Positions 36,264-48,633 of a DNA stretch of 64,000 bases are shown one piece after another (within the stretch, counting starts at the first letter, position 1; each line of letters starts with the position of its first letter). The notes beneath the pieces are model-generated. The model ran no database searches. It saw only the letters and a list, made by a program, of their open reading frames with translations, and was not told the DNA's origin. Source of the DNA: Hyposmocoma kahamanoa (lineage: Eukaryota; Arthropoda; Insecta; Lepidoptera; Cosmopterigidae); contig NW_020654051.1 of NCBI RefSeq assembly GCF_003589595.1, positions 9,774,954 through 9,838,953 of the forward strand, given 5' to 3'. Made by a program: the position numbers and the translations under genes.

Positions 36264-39104
36264 TATATATCCACCTTTTCTCTCAACTCATTAATGGATC
36301 GAGATTAACATGAACTACAACTCAAGAAATGTAAATATAATAAAATACCTTAAAAGGTTTGTGTGATAAGGTTAAAAAAAGCAAGCTTGAAAATAGCATT
36401 TTCAACTTTTCTTCTGTATTATGCTTGTTTAGCAAAAAACAAAAAAATCAGTGAAGTCGCTTAATCCGACAAGATAAGCCCATTACTAAAACAAGACTCG
36501 TGTTCAGGTAACCTTTAAAGGCGAATGCTTCTGCAAAGTGGACACTTGCATCTGCATTGTGTCGTGTAAAGCATGAATTGTACAATAATACCTACACTAG
36601 CGTTAGTGTTATATTGTTTTAAGTTTCTTACGCATATCACAGTATTTGAAATTGTTTCTGATTTGTAAGAAATTTTAAAATGCACACAGAGTTTTATTGA
36701 AAAAAAAAAACTTAGGATGCCAATTCAAAACTTATTTATGTTTGTGAGATGCAAGAGGTTTTGATGAATTAAATTCATACGAACCTTCACTCAGAGAATT
36801 AGTAAAAACTGCCTGTAGATACCTACTTGTGCCAAATTGTATGTACATCAAAAGCTTTTGCAACGACAGGAAAATGCAGACGCAGCCGCCTCGACCGTGA
36901 GACCCAGACGCTATATATTTTATTATTCACTAACGAAAACTGTCCACCGCTTCCGCTCAAGCTTCCCTTCCAAAAATACGAGACGTATTCCGAACGCATT
37001 CGTCTCGGAACGATGCGTGCGATTTCGTATTCGCACGCTCATTACCGACGTCCGCTTAGAAACATCCGTTTAACAGAGCACGAAATGATCGGGCCCTTAA
37101 AAATCCTTTGCTCCATAATATTGTGTTTGTGTTCAAGTTTAAGTTGCAAAGTCATTTTGACATTGCGTATCATGCATAAACCATGAAAGCAAAAGATTAT
37201 GACAAGCCGAAGTAAACGCATGTGATGCTGACGAATTTAGGCTAAAGTGTACACGTGTTTTACCACAAGTTTATGGGCCATTGGAACTGAACCATTTGCG
37301 GTTGAAAGGAGGAGAACACCAAAACTTATCCTTGAAAGGAATCCAGATACTACATAATAACGCGTTGTACATTTCATTAACAACTTCTTCTAACCGCATA
37401 GCCAAATTAGTACGGACTCATCAAAAAATCAGTAACAATCTACATACTTTGTCAGTATTACTCGAAAATGCCCCAAATCGAGGCGAACAACATGTAAAGG
37501 AGATGATTTTTTTATAAATAGCCATCGTCGGGTGACTCCAAACGTAGAGGCCGTCTCGTACTACGCCTTATGTTTGTCTGCTCGTTTCTTTTTGGACATT
37601 GACGCGACACGTATGTTGCCAGAAGTTATAAATGTACTTACGATATAAAATTAAATCATGACATAGATAGATTTGACATAATATATGTAACAAAGATAGA
37701 ACATGCTTCGGAATACGCGTACCTACGGTACAGTTGGATTTACATCAATCACCCAGAATGGACGTTTATTGTTGGCAAACACTTCGAAGTTGTAGAAAAT
37801 ATATATGAAACGTCACCCAAACATAAATCAGATAATCGGAATTAATCTTTTTTGAAATCATCTCTACCTATGCATCTCTACTTTACACGTTAAGTATTTT
37901 AAAGCACCAGCTTTAGAAAAAGAATGGAGATGTTAGTGAAAATGAGGAATGATAGTGAAATGTCATCGAGGTACAATCAGTAGGTCGCCACTCGAACGAC
38001 ACTCTTGCTCACGAGAGTTATAACCACTTGTATCCGATATAAAACATTGCTATTATTTTCTTTAACCATCATCAGATGGCGAAACAATTTAAATGTCTTA
38101 TTTATTTTAAACATGTGTATATTGTACTCTATTTAATGGAATCGTATTATATTTTAAGAACTGGTGACTATACCAACTAATATCAAATTAAGTTCAACTA
38201 AAATGGCCTATATTAAATATAAATATCATATGCCTACTTAAAGAATTACTAGCAGTTGTACCTACTTATAATTATGTAGAGAACTTGCTAATATTATATT
38301 ATGTATGTGAAGAATATGCAACAAAATAAATATTTTTTAACTCTTTGTTTATTTAGGGGCTTTGATCATTATTGAACGTGTCAGCCCCATTATAAAAACG
38401 ATATATCAAGAAAACGCTTAATAAAATCCACTACATGTTGGCTGCGTCAATACGAATTGAAACCACCCAACATTAAACATAAGGAAACCAACCTGATAGG
38501 TTCAAAAAAGGTAAGATCAGAAAAACTGAAAAACACAAATAATAATAAATAAAAAAAAAACAATCTTTTTATTCTACATGTTATTACGTACCACGCATAC
38601 TTTCTATCATATTGAAATTGGTTGCTCTTCATAAAATCTTCAATACCGAGTCCATTTCTAAAGTATCAAGTTTCATTCCACGATTCGATATTCTTGTGTT
38701 TTTTATCATCACGCGAACATAGAGGCTATACAGTTGTGCGTAGACTACAAAGAACTAAACCTTTTTAGTTAGTGTAGTTAAGTTATAGTGAATAAAATAA
38801 ATATAATGCCAGTGTCAATGACTATGAACACATGAACAAAGTATCTTCCCCTTAAAATTAAACAAAATATCTTTTAATTTTAATTAATATTAAAAGATAT
38901 TTTGTCCATGGACAATTTCTTTAAATTAGTTACTTTTATTTAAGGTAATTATGTTAACCTAAAATTGCTTACTAGTCTTGTAAAAAGGCTAGATTGCAAT
39001 TAGCTACTTAATCAACTTTTGTTTTGCTTTAAAATAAATTTAAAAAGATGTTCTTGTTTCTTCGTAAAGATTGACAGTTAGTTGATTGATAAGGTATTCA
39101 ACTT
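36264..39104. other. No gene seen; one hairpin
   Basis: Non-coding. The GC-richer patch at 36860-37090 has overlapping plus frames of 78 and 119 codons with no recognisable domain. A perfect 16 bp hairpin lies at 38862-38905 (arms ACAAAATATCTTTTAA and its inverse, 12-base loop). Confidence 0.45.
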
Positions 39105-39344
39105 CACCTGCACGCGGTATCCCCTGCCGATCAACGAACGAAGCTCTGACGCAAAACTCGCCACGACGCACTGGCCAGCGCGGTGTTTTATTGCTAAACC
39201 CCCATCGATATGATTGAGTTAGCACTCAGCGTATTAGCGTATTAGCATACGCTACGACCTTCAGTCCCCAGAGGGTGCGAAGTATCGCTGGAAGATGCCC
39301 AGCTGCCAAACCCGAACGACCCTGACCTCGGCGTGCAGTAACGT

Positions 39345-40187
39345 CAAGACGATTCGCACAGAAAACCGATTATTTGAGTTACAGTTAGAGTTGGAAAAGA
39401 TTAAATGGGATATCCTAGGACTCTCAGAGGTGAGACGAGCTGGTGAAGAGCTGATGAAGCTACCCTTAGGTGATTTATTCTTTTACAGGGGCCATGACAA
39501 TTCTTGATTCTTTGGAGGTGTTGGATTTCTTGTGTCTGAAAACATCGCACATCAAATTGTTGATGTTGTGAGTATATCCACTCGCGTTTGCTACTTAGTA
39601 GTACAGTTAAACAAACGATACTTCATCAAGGTAATCCAGGCGTACGCCCCAACATCCCTCAGACCAGACGAGGAAGTGGAAGAGTTGTATGACGGCATAG
39701 GAAAAGCGTTAGCTTACACATCATGCCATTATACCACCATTATCGGCGATTTCAATGGAAAATTGGCAAGCCTCTTGTAAATGAAAGGTCGGTAGGTGAC
39801 TTTGGTCTCGGCATACTTAATAGCAGAGGTCAGATCCTAGTCAACTTCCTAGAAATGAATGGGCTCTATGTCATGAACACCTTCTTCCAGAAGCGAGAAA
39901 CGAGAAAATGGATTTGGGTACATCCTGGTGGGACAATGCGGAACGAAATTGACTACGTAATAAGTTCCCACAAACATGTGGTCACAGATGTCTCTGTTCT
40001 CTCAAGCTTCAAAGCTGGGAGCGACCATCGATTGGTTAGAGCTAGGTTGAGATTCGATTTCAACAGCGAAAGGACTAAGATGATCAAAACAACATCAAAA
40101 AGAGACCAAGATTCCTTCCAAATAGATCTCAAAAACAGATTCGAATGTATTGATGAATTGAACCTTGACGTGGATCACATCAACTAG
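39345..40187 (+). pseudogene. RTE LINE endonuclease domain (broken)
   Basis: This is an apurinic-like endonuclease of the exonuclease-endonuclease-phosphatase fold, used to nick target DNA. Readable motifs in order are NVKTIR, the catalytic glutamate in DILGLSEVRR, VIQAYAPTS, IIGDFNGK (catalytic Asp and Asn), NEIDYVI, and the terminal SDHRLVRARL with its catalytic histidine. An in-frame stop occurs near 39507 and a frameshift near 39770, so the domain is split over three frames. Catalytic residues themselves look intact. Confidence 0.75.
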
Positions 40188-40189
40188 CT

Positions 40190-42087
40190 GTTGTGCAGGA
40201 CTATTAACGAGATAGCGAAAACACACTTGGGAACCGCTCGTCAGAATATTATAATATTTATCCATAAACTTACAAAGGAAACCCTTGATCTTTTAGGAAA
40301 CAGAAACCAACTGCTTAACCAATCTGCTTCAGACAAAAAGCAGCTAGATAAAATTCATAAATTAATTAATAAGTCCATTAGACGACACGACATTCCAGCA
40401 CGACATTAGACCGTTTAACACTAATGTTATTATAGACACAATTAAACAGTTTAAAGGCCCTAAAGTATTTCGTAGAATAACTAATTCTGAAGCAAAACAA
40501 ATTTCAAAACTTAGAGATAACAATTTAGTAGCTGACCGGGCAAAAATTCTTCATCGAGGACTTTTACAGGAGCTTATATGCATCGCAGAACCGGATTTAA
40601 CAGGGCACGATTCCCGGGCTCCGTCTACACTTTGCCACGGAAAACTTGCTCTATCCAAAATGAAGACTGATAAATCCCCTCGACATGATGATGTTTCAGT
40701 CGAACTACTCAAACCAGGAGGAGTCCTGTGATAAAAGTGCTTGTGAAACTTTTCAACAAAGTTCCTCATGAAGCTCATACACCAGAGCAGTGGAAAAATG
40801 CCATTGTCACCATCATCCACAAAAAAGGCGACATTGCAAACTTAGTAATTATCGGCCAATTAGCTTGCTCTCTCAGGTTTATAAACTTTTTACAAAGATT
40901 GTGACCATCCGACTTACCCATGAGCTTGACGAAGCGCGACCTATTGGGCAGGCTGGCTTTCGAAGCGGCTTCTCAACCATCGACCATATGTACACGATTA
41001 ATCAGCTGATGGAGAAGTGTCACGAATTCAACCGGCCCCATGTCATGGTCTTCGTCGGTTCGAGAATGCCTTCGACATTGTCGAACATTGGGCCGTGATT
41101 TACGCTCTTCATCGCTGCCACATCTATTCCCGCAACGTGGATGTGCTCCGGGAGCTCTACCGTTCAGCCACTCTGCAGGTACGAGTTCACGATTTAACCA
41201 ATTCCGTTCCAATCCAGCGAGAAGTGAGACAAGGAGATACCATTTCCCCAAAACTATTCACAGCAGCACTTGAGGATGTCGTAAAAACCCTTAAATAGGA
41301 TAACCATGGCATTAACATCAATGGTGTCCATTTGTCTCACCTAAGATTCGCCAACGATCTCGTGCTATTTGCAGAAAGTTGCGACGATCTCCAAAAGATC
41401 AGGCGGATTTCTTTGACAGTTGGCCTAAGGATGAATATGTCCAAGACGAAGATTATGGCGAACCTCTCCAATCCCTTAAATACCACTGTCACGGTAGGAA
41501 ACGAGAGGCTGGAGAGAGTCGATCAGTACGTTTATCTCGGACATGTTCTATACTTTGTCAAAGAGTATCAGCCCACAGAGATCTCAAAAAGAATCCAGCT
41601 GGAATGGACTGCGTTTAGCAAGTTAGATGACATCCTTAAATCAGATAAAGTTCCACAGTGTCTGAAGACCCGCTTGTTTAATCAGTGTGTTCTGCTCACC
41701 ATGATGTATGGTGCCGAGACTGTATACAGATTGAGAGTAGTATCAGAGGGCCATGGAGCGCGCCATTCTCGGCATCTGCCTTGTACACCGAGTTCCGCAC
41801 ATTGAGGTCCGACGACGGACGAAAGCCCAGGATGGTGGACCTCAGAACTCAAATGGGGCTGGGCGGGACACCTAGCAAGGCAAGGTGATGACAGGTGGAG
41901 CAAGACATCGACTGATTGGTGGCCGAGGATGGGCAAAAGAAGCGTCGGGCGCCCTGTTGCAAGGTGGGTCGACGACTTAGAACGCGCCGCGGGGCGTCAA
42001 TGGAAGCGGCTAGCACCGGACCGTGGTGAATGGCACAAACTTCGGGAGGCCTATACCCACCAGTGGGTGGAATCAGCCTGTGAATGA
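40190..42087 (+). pseudogene. RTE LINE reverse transcriptase and C-terminus (broken)
   Basis: Reverse transcriptase motifs appear in order but in shifting frames: LSNYRPISLLSQVYKLF (near 40850), QAGFRSGFSTIDHMYTINQL (40950), FENAFDIVEHWAV (41070), VPIQREVRQGDTISPKLF (41205) and HLRFANDLVLFAES (41338). The catalytic box is FAND (41347-41358) where active elements have FADD, so a catalytic aspartate is lost. A C-terminal tail with VGRPVARWVDDLERAAGRQW and EAYTHQWVESACE ends at a stop at 42085-42087. There are at least three frameshifts and several stops. This copy cannot be active. Confidence 0.75.
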
Positions 42088-42386
42088 TGATGATGATGAT
42101 GGTTGTTATGGTAGGGTGATCCGATAAAGTGCATACTATTATCAGACAAGTACTGAATATGTAGGTTCTTGTACACACAACCAATCCAACATAAAAATTG
42201 CGACGTAAATGTGATCTCGTTCAATTAACTGTATACATGTTGAATTTGTTTTATTAATTAAGTCAGTTGTCGGTAACTTTCGGTGAAACATTTTAAATAC
42301 TACCTTTATTAAATGATTATAATCCTATTAATGGACTCGTACGTCTTTTATTTGCGAGACAATTTATATTTTAATTTATAAGAGAC

Positions 42387-42391
<5 letters not shown>

Positions 42392-42426
<35 letters not shown>

Positions 42427-42443
42427 ATATATATATATATATG

Positions 42444-42478
<35 letters not shown>
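42392..42478. repeat. (AT)n microsatellite
   Basis: About 87 bp of alternating A and T, interrupted by a few GTATGT steps. It is likely length-variable. Confidence 0.95.
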
Positions 42479-42480
<2 letters not shown>

Positions 42481-42841
42481 TATAATTTACACACGAGTAG
42501 TACTTTGAAAAGGAACTATCAAGGTAATTTGTCAACGTTACGATATCCTTAAGAGCCACACTTAAAATATTAAGGTCCTTTAAAGTTCTATATCTAAATA
42601 TCCCTTTAAAGACGTCTTTGTTTATGTTTCACGTCGACATTAAAACCCATAGGAACATTACGCTCATTAGTATTTATTAGTCGTCAGCGACACGTTTGCA
42701 GTGACGCGGGCGCAGCGGAGATTAACACCGAAACAGTTTTAACGGTGATTTAGAGGTGTCAAATTCCTTTTTTTTTTTAAACAATGGGAGCCGCGTTTAA
42801 GGAAACAAAAGAATGACGATTAGCGTTCTCGAAACATTTCA

Positions 42842-43020
42842 GGGGGGCCTACTGTCGACTCCGTCCGACATCCGTCCGAAACAATTACTGCCAAATAAGC
42901 AATACTTGACCAAATGAAAAGCTTCATACTGGATACTTGTCTTTTAATTTTGTCGAATATTACTTATTTGACAGTAATTGTTTCGGACGGATGTCGGACG
43001 GAGATCGAGAGTAGCCCCCC
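42842..43020. mobile_element. MITE family C, copy 2
   Basis: 179 bp, starting GGGGGGCCTACTG and ending AGTAGCCCCCC. Arms of about 70 bp each pair almost perfectly and share CTCCGTCCGACATCCGTCCG, CGAAACAATTACTG and CAAATAAG-AATA with the copy at 25443-25634. No coding content. The whole sequence would fold into one long hairpin. Confidence 0.75.
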
Positions 43021-46000
43021 AGTTACAAAACGCCTTCTATCAGAGAATCTACATAAATGAACTTTATCACTTTCACACGTCTCATCGTCATTGAGAGATT
43101 TTCAGAAGAGATGACATATTTACTAACTATCAAAATAAAAACACAATTCCGTGAGACACTCGTAGTTTGTTTCATAGAATTTATCACGAATATAATTATG
43201 TGCGTATCTCATATCACAATGGTGGGCTTCTATTGATGTATGAAAGGAAAAACAAAAGTGACTGAGCAATATAACAATGACTAATGCTACACATTATACT
43301 CGCACAAGTCTTGGTAAAAATATTGTTAATAGAATTGCGATTAGTGTTAAATTTCCCACTTAATTTATCGATGAAGAATTAACACCCGGAAATCAATGAC
43401 AAGAAAGATTCACGTCTTTCTTGTGCCCGCAAACCTCACAAAGCCAGTGTGATTTGTATACCTACATGTTATCAATGTCCGTAGAAAATTTTATAGGTTG
43501 ACATTGTATCGTAATGATAACCTAAATTTTGTAATCCCCACGTCATGCGTCACTTGACACCCAACCAGCGTACGCACATCGAGTTAAGGCATCGAGCAGT
43601 TACCTAATATGCAAATTTGGCCGACGACATCGCGGCCGCGGCCGGCCAGTTAGCGGGCAACACTTTCTACCAACTACCATTACCATACAATGGACATTAA
43701 TGGCCATCAACCGCAATACATGAACTTTTTAACTAGAAGTGGTGGTAAACAATTGTTGTTGGCTATGGCGAATTGACTATTGGCCGATTCCCTTGAAATT
43801 AAAAAGGTACAGGTACGTGGATAGTTACATTATCCAGTTGATAACTCTTTTATAAATGACCCATGAAAATTACACGTTCTGTGTATTATACGTACTTTAA
43901 ATGTAACACATTACTTCGAAATTGCAAACATAACTGCAAAAAAATTGTTTTATATTAGTATAGTATTTTACTAAAATTGAAAAGCTCGTAACTCCGTTTT
44001 TGCACATCACTTTTTTACTTTTCAAGCGCAATATTGGACAATTAAAGATAAATATATAATTTGTAGCCCTTTTTAATTATAAAATAAAGTTGTAACCATA
44101 GATTGGCATATAATTATTGCTAGTAATTGTGTTTTTTGTGCTACTCAAAAGTTCATGAATGTAATGGAAGTTACGACGTTTACGAATTTAGCCGACGGTA
44201 TGTTGTCACGTCATATGGAATGTAGGAAGCACTTTAGTACATAATACACCTCGATATTAAGAAACCGTGAAAACGAGTAATAAAAAGGTTTTATGTACCA
44301 AGTAAGTTATTCCAAAAATATTACAAATTATAATGCACTCGTTTTGTCCTAGCCTCATAAATTTACGTATCAAACTTTAATGAAGCCCACCTGCCAGCCC
44401 TTGAGAGGGTGCGATGAGTATAATGTAGTTCAAGCGTGACTATAGAAAGTTAGGAAGCACACTTCCCCTCTATTATAGCATTCACGTATTCGAATTAATT
44501 AAAGGAAGTATTCCTGCATAAACACAGGGAACACGCGGATATTTTCAAAAGACTATGTATTACTCTACAGTAACCATAGTAAAATTATAAGTCCACCATA
44601 GAAAAATTAAATGAAACGCCACTACTGTTAAATTTTGAATTGAATAGGAATTGAAATTCCACATATAGGATAAATATTGTTTAAGTAATAAGTCTGGATC
44701 GGTCCCTTAACGTAAATATTCCCAGTGTTCAGTTCTATACTTCGCATTTCTAGATTTAATATATCTAGAAAAGGATTTTATTAAGTAATTAGAGCTGTTG
44801 CTGTTTTTGTATGCACATCACTCACGTGACAACAAAGGTTTATTTAAGTGCCTATACTTGATTAAGGACGCTCTTATCTCCGAATGCTTTAGAAAACTTT
44901 TAAGCAGTGTATGCAACGCCGACTGTTCCAAGAAGTACTCAACTCGAGTTCAAACTGGAAAGCTATTTATGAGCAACCCTGCGCGGGCGCTCCTCTTTTC
45001 CGCAACGACGTCTCTCTCTCGCATACATGTCAAGGTAGGGTTCAACATTCGAGGATTCGGTACGTGCAGATAATAATACATCCAGCGGAATACCCGACGG
45101 CGTCTGCTTTATGTAAACAAATGATCTCATTAGGTCAGACGGGTGTAAGAGTTCGAGGCTCTTATGCAGCGGAACATACTTAAAACGGCTCTGAAGGGTA
45201 AAGATCTCAAGTTACTACATTGAGGTAACATTCCACTTTCTAATCCTTTTGCGCTAGTGACTGTTTATGAAGCTACCTTCCAATCAAGGCCTATTGAAAT
45301 ACAGTGCAATCCTATGGGGTGCGGCGCTTCCGTGTGTGCTGCGCATGCGGCAGCGTGGCGGCGGCACTTGACGCAAGATCATTGCCAGATGCCGCTGATA
45401 GATCGCGACGAGGTCAACAGCCACTGCCCATGTATTGCGCACCAATTTATTTATTTGATTGACTGTACCACTCCGCCGCAAAATATACTTATTCACTGGG
45501 GTCAAGGGGATGAACAAAGTCTATAACAAACAAGTTATGATAATGATCACAATATAGGTGTAGGTTACAACACAACCCTCCTCAGAATGTTGCAATCAAT
45601 TGTTATGTATAGGTACTTAACTTTACATCTCATTATGCTCGAAACTAAGTAAAGATTGGGCTTTATTAAGGAAATAATTTACAGCAATTTATTATAGTAA
45701 CACACGACTAAAAATGTGTTGCACTTTAAAGTTAGACAACAATAAACAAAATATCGCTTCCTGATCTCATGACGACAACGAGAATTAACATCACTGCGAA
45801 TTGCGTGGAATGTTATGATGACACACGAAAAGCAATATCTGTAATTCAGATTGATTTATTAAACATAATGTGGTAGAATAAATTGGGGAAGGATATTACA
45901 CAGCATGAATTCGGAAATAAAAGTGAAAATTTGTAACATTACTTTTATAAAATTCAAGATAATATATAAGATACCACCGAGAAAATATAGTATTTCGCTG

Positions 46001-46293
46001 GAAAACTATATATAAATCATTATGAAAAAGCTTCTGACAAACGATAAACAGTTTACAACCTGTGTAGGTGATTCCCTTAATTATTTGACAGGCACCATCT
46101 CAAAATAACAAATCAATCAAGAAGACTAATTTTCAGAAACGCAAATTGTCAAAAGAGCAATTATTCGATACATTAAAACTTGTAAATATTTAATTTTAAG
46201 TGCTTCATTTGGGTGCGAATATTTCGGATCAGGTACATCCTACTAAAGAAGAACATATTCAAGCATGGTTACACGATTTTTGTTCTGGAAAGT
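43021..46293. other. No gene supported; GC-richer patch near 45000-45450
   Basis: Mostly AT-rich. Two patches have longer plus frames: 44798-45183 (91 and 90 codons, overlapping) and 45257-45526 (89 codons, containing MGCGASVCAAH and the cysteine-rich NSHCPCIAHQ). None resembles a family I know and no clean exon boundaries were seen, so they are not called as genes. Confidence 0.4.
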
Positions 46294-46570
46294 GTCTAGT
46301 CCGTGACGAACTAGTCGTACGCCTGGTGGTAAGCGACTCGCCTATTCATAACAGTTCCAGTGCCACTCAGAGATTTACATCACAAAGATCTGAGCTGTGC
46401 CCGTCACCCTGGGACATAGTTGACAATACCCATGTGCCTGTAATTTCTCGAGCACCATTACCCTCCAAACCGGAACGCAGTAATGCTCACGAATTACCTC
46501 TCGGCGGCAGAAATAGGTAAGGTGGCAGTACTTTCCTGGACGAACTCTTTCACAAGGAGCTCTACAGCTA
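46294..46570 (-). repeat. Family A repeat, copy 8
   Basis: The reverse-complement landmarks are complete from GTCCGTGACGAACTAGTCGT through GTGCCACTCAGAGATTT to GAGCTCTACAGCTACC. A 106-codon frame running through it is a by-product of the repeat. Confidence 0.85.
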
Positions 46571-46988
46571 CCGAAAGTTCGCTGATGTATCGTGTGGAAA
46601 TCATGTCACACTATAATATGACATGAGTACTATAGCACTCAAAATTGTTCTAGAATGCTCGATGTGTAGCCCTATCAATAATGTATACCTACTTTGATTA
46701 AACGAAAAGACTTGGCAAGATTTCTGTTATGATAAAAAATCATTCGTCTCCCGTGTCGTGTCATTATGTTGATCTTCCAAATGTAAAGTGTAATTTGTCT
46801 TTCACTTTCTCGTTTTACTTACAACGAATACAAAAACTAGGCAACGGTCGTTTAGGGATTAATTAACATTCCACCACGATACTTCAAACTCCATTACTTT
46901 AGTCATCTATTTTACTGGCGACAAATATGAATATGAAGCAACGTGTTGGTTTTAAGAATTTTAAAAGTCTCATCTTTTTGTAATACCA

Positions 46989-47275
46989 GGTGACGAGACG
47001 AACAAGTCGTGCGCCTGGTGGTAAGCGACACGTCTATCCATAACCGTTGCAGTGCCACTCAGAGCTTTTAATCACAAAGATCTTAGGGGCACTGCCACTG
47101 TGCCCGTCACCCTGAGACATAAGTTGCAAGTTCCGAATGCCTGTAATTTCACTAGCACCCTTACCCTTCAAAACCGGAACGCAGTAATTCTCACATTACT
47201 GCTTGGCGGCAGAAATAGGTAAGGTGGCAGTACTTTCCTGGACGAACTCTTTCACAAGGAGATCTACTGCTGCAT
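46989..47275 (-). repeat. Family A repeat, copy 9 (near full length)
   Basis: The copy runs from GGTGACGAGACGAACAAGTC to AAGGAGATCTACTGCTGC. It has the same orientation as copy 8, 420 bp away, and is well preserved. Confidence 0.85.
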
Positions 47276-48008
47276 TCGAGTAAGGGAATCACCACATTTA
47301 TCGACACGTCAGAAAAATCTTTATGTCCAATGGACACTGTCCACGTAATAAAAGCGAAAATGACGTAGTGCGTTTCGCATCGTTTCAACGCGCAACCGTT
47401 TTTCTTAATAAATGTGGTGACTCCCTAATGTAGCTTCCCATTAGGTGCGGACAAGTCAATAACGGGGTCGAAACGTATGCATAAATAATTCAAACTTAAA
47501 AGTGGAGGCTTGAGGGTTCTCCATAGATTATACACGAGTGCTTTCACTTTCTCGAGTGATAAAGGGACTCAAGGCCGTGTGTGGTATTTGGAACATGTCA
47601 AAGTCTCCCATAATCTTAACGCGATAAAATTAAATTTTAAGTCTCGCCCACTTTCATATGCCTGCGCTCGCAATAATAACCACTGATTATTTAAGTCAAA
47701 TCAATTATGAAAATTGAAAGTCACTGTAATGATAGCGTCGGAGCTGTATCAATAGAAGTAGCTTTGAATAGACGGTTTGCTCATACAAGCTATTGAACTA
47801 ATGGATAAGGCCGGACCTTGATCTGGTTGACATCACATTGGTTCTGGAACTATACACGACCCGTATCTACTTGAATACTAATTGCAACTACATACATATG
47901 ACTATATTTAACAATTTAAATATTTTTAAATTCTAATGGTTACCTAAAGTTTGAAAACCAATCGGGGAATCCATATTTTTTTCAAACTTAGAATTTGTCA
48001 TTAGTAGG
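47276..48008. other. No gene seen
   Basis: AT-rich non-coding sequence between repeats. No further element was recognised. Confidence 0.5.
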
Positions 48009-48109
48009 TACAGGGTCAAGAGCACGTCAAGCCAAATCCAACTCCATGGCGCTTACGATAAGAAAAGCCCAAAGTACAAAGTGTCAAGCTTGATGTGCTC
48101 TTGACTGTA
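48009..48109. mobile_element. 101 bp MITE with TA-flanked inverted repeats
   Basis: The inverted ends (left CAGGGTCAAGAGCACGTCAAGC, right reading inward CAGTCAAGAGCACATCAAGC) match at about 18 of 20 positions and are flanked by TA, the Tc1/mariner target. A related but worn copy seems to lie at about 22420-22530. No coding content. Confidence 0.6.
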
Positions 48110-48164
48110 CATCACCAGCTAAAATATTTATTTGCAAAGTTTCTTCTTCTACATTTATTACAGG

Positions 48165-48283
48165 TAACTACATGAGACTTATGTCTTAGGGTGACGGGCG
48201 CAGTGGCAGTGCCAGTGCCCCTCAGATGTTTGTGATTTATAGCTCTAAGTGGCACTGCAACTATTATGGCGTCCCATCACTTG
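48165..48283 (+). repeat. Family A repeat, copy 10 (partial)
   Basis: Only the middle and end remain: GACTTATGTCTTAGGGTGACGG, CCCCTCAGATG and AAGTGGCACTGCAACTATTATG, then an AT-rich end. Confidence 0.75.
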
Positions 48284-48349
48284 GTATAATAATAAAAATA
48301 AAATAATCTACATTAATTCACATTTACGACGCTGACACATAGCCGCTCA

Positions 48350-48455
48350 CAAAGGAATACATGGATGAAACTCGCACAGGACCGATTCAGCTGGCGAGCA
48401 AAAGAGCAGGCCTATACCCAGTAGTGGGTGTTAACGGGTTGAGATGATGATCACG
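48350..48455 (+). repeat. RTE-type LINE 3' end fragment
   Basis: One frame reads MKLAQDRFSWRAKEQAYTQ, then a stop in place of the usual second glutamine, then WVLTG followed by a GATGATGA tail. This is the standard C-terminus and tail of RTE LINEs. It lies about 180 bp upstream of the secreted-protein gene's first coding exon. Confidence 0.6.
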
Positions 48456-48633
48456 ATTCAGATTTATATATACAGATATCCTACTAAATTTAGCAAATTT
48501 TACGCTACGTACTGTTTAAAAATGCGTTTTTAAATCAATTACAAAACCGGAAATTTCAATGTTTCAAAAATATTACGCCTTAATTTGCCTGGATGTTCTA
48601 ACTCGAATTTATTATTATTTACAGGTGTCTGCG

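Larger units (their letters stand above)
39105..42101 (+). mobile_element. RTE-type LINE, nearly full length but inactivated
   Basis: Plus-strand order is endonuclease, reverse transcriptase, short C-terminal region, and a (ATG)n tail at about 42083-42101. This is the layout of RTE-clade non-LTR elements. The 5' limit is uncertain; GC content rises near 39105, and recognisable protein begins at about 39345. The frame is broken by several stops and frameshifts. The microsatellite-like TGATGATGA end right after the stop codon is typical of the clade and matches the small RTE tail fragments elsewhere in the window. Confidence 0.8.

Noticed and set aside
36827..37186. 119-codon plus frame in a GC-richer patch
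   Set aside because: A second overlapping frame is equally open and neither resembles a protein; the C-terminal part is hydrophobic from AT-rich codons. Conservation data could revive it.
46200..46520. 106-codon plus frame
   Set aside because: It runs through a minus-strand family A repeat and has no domain.
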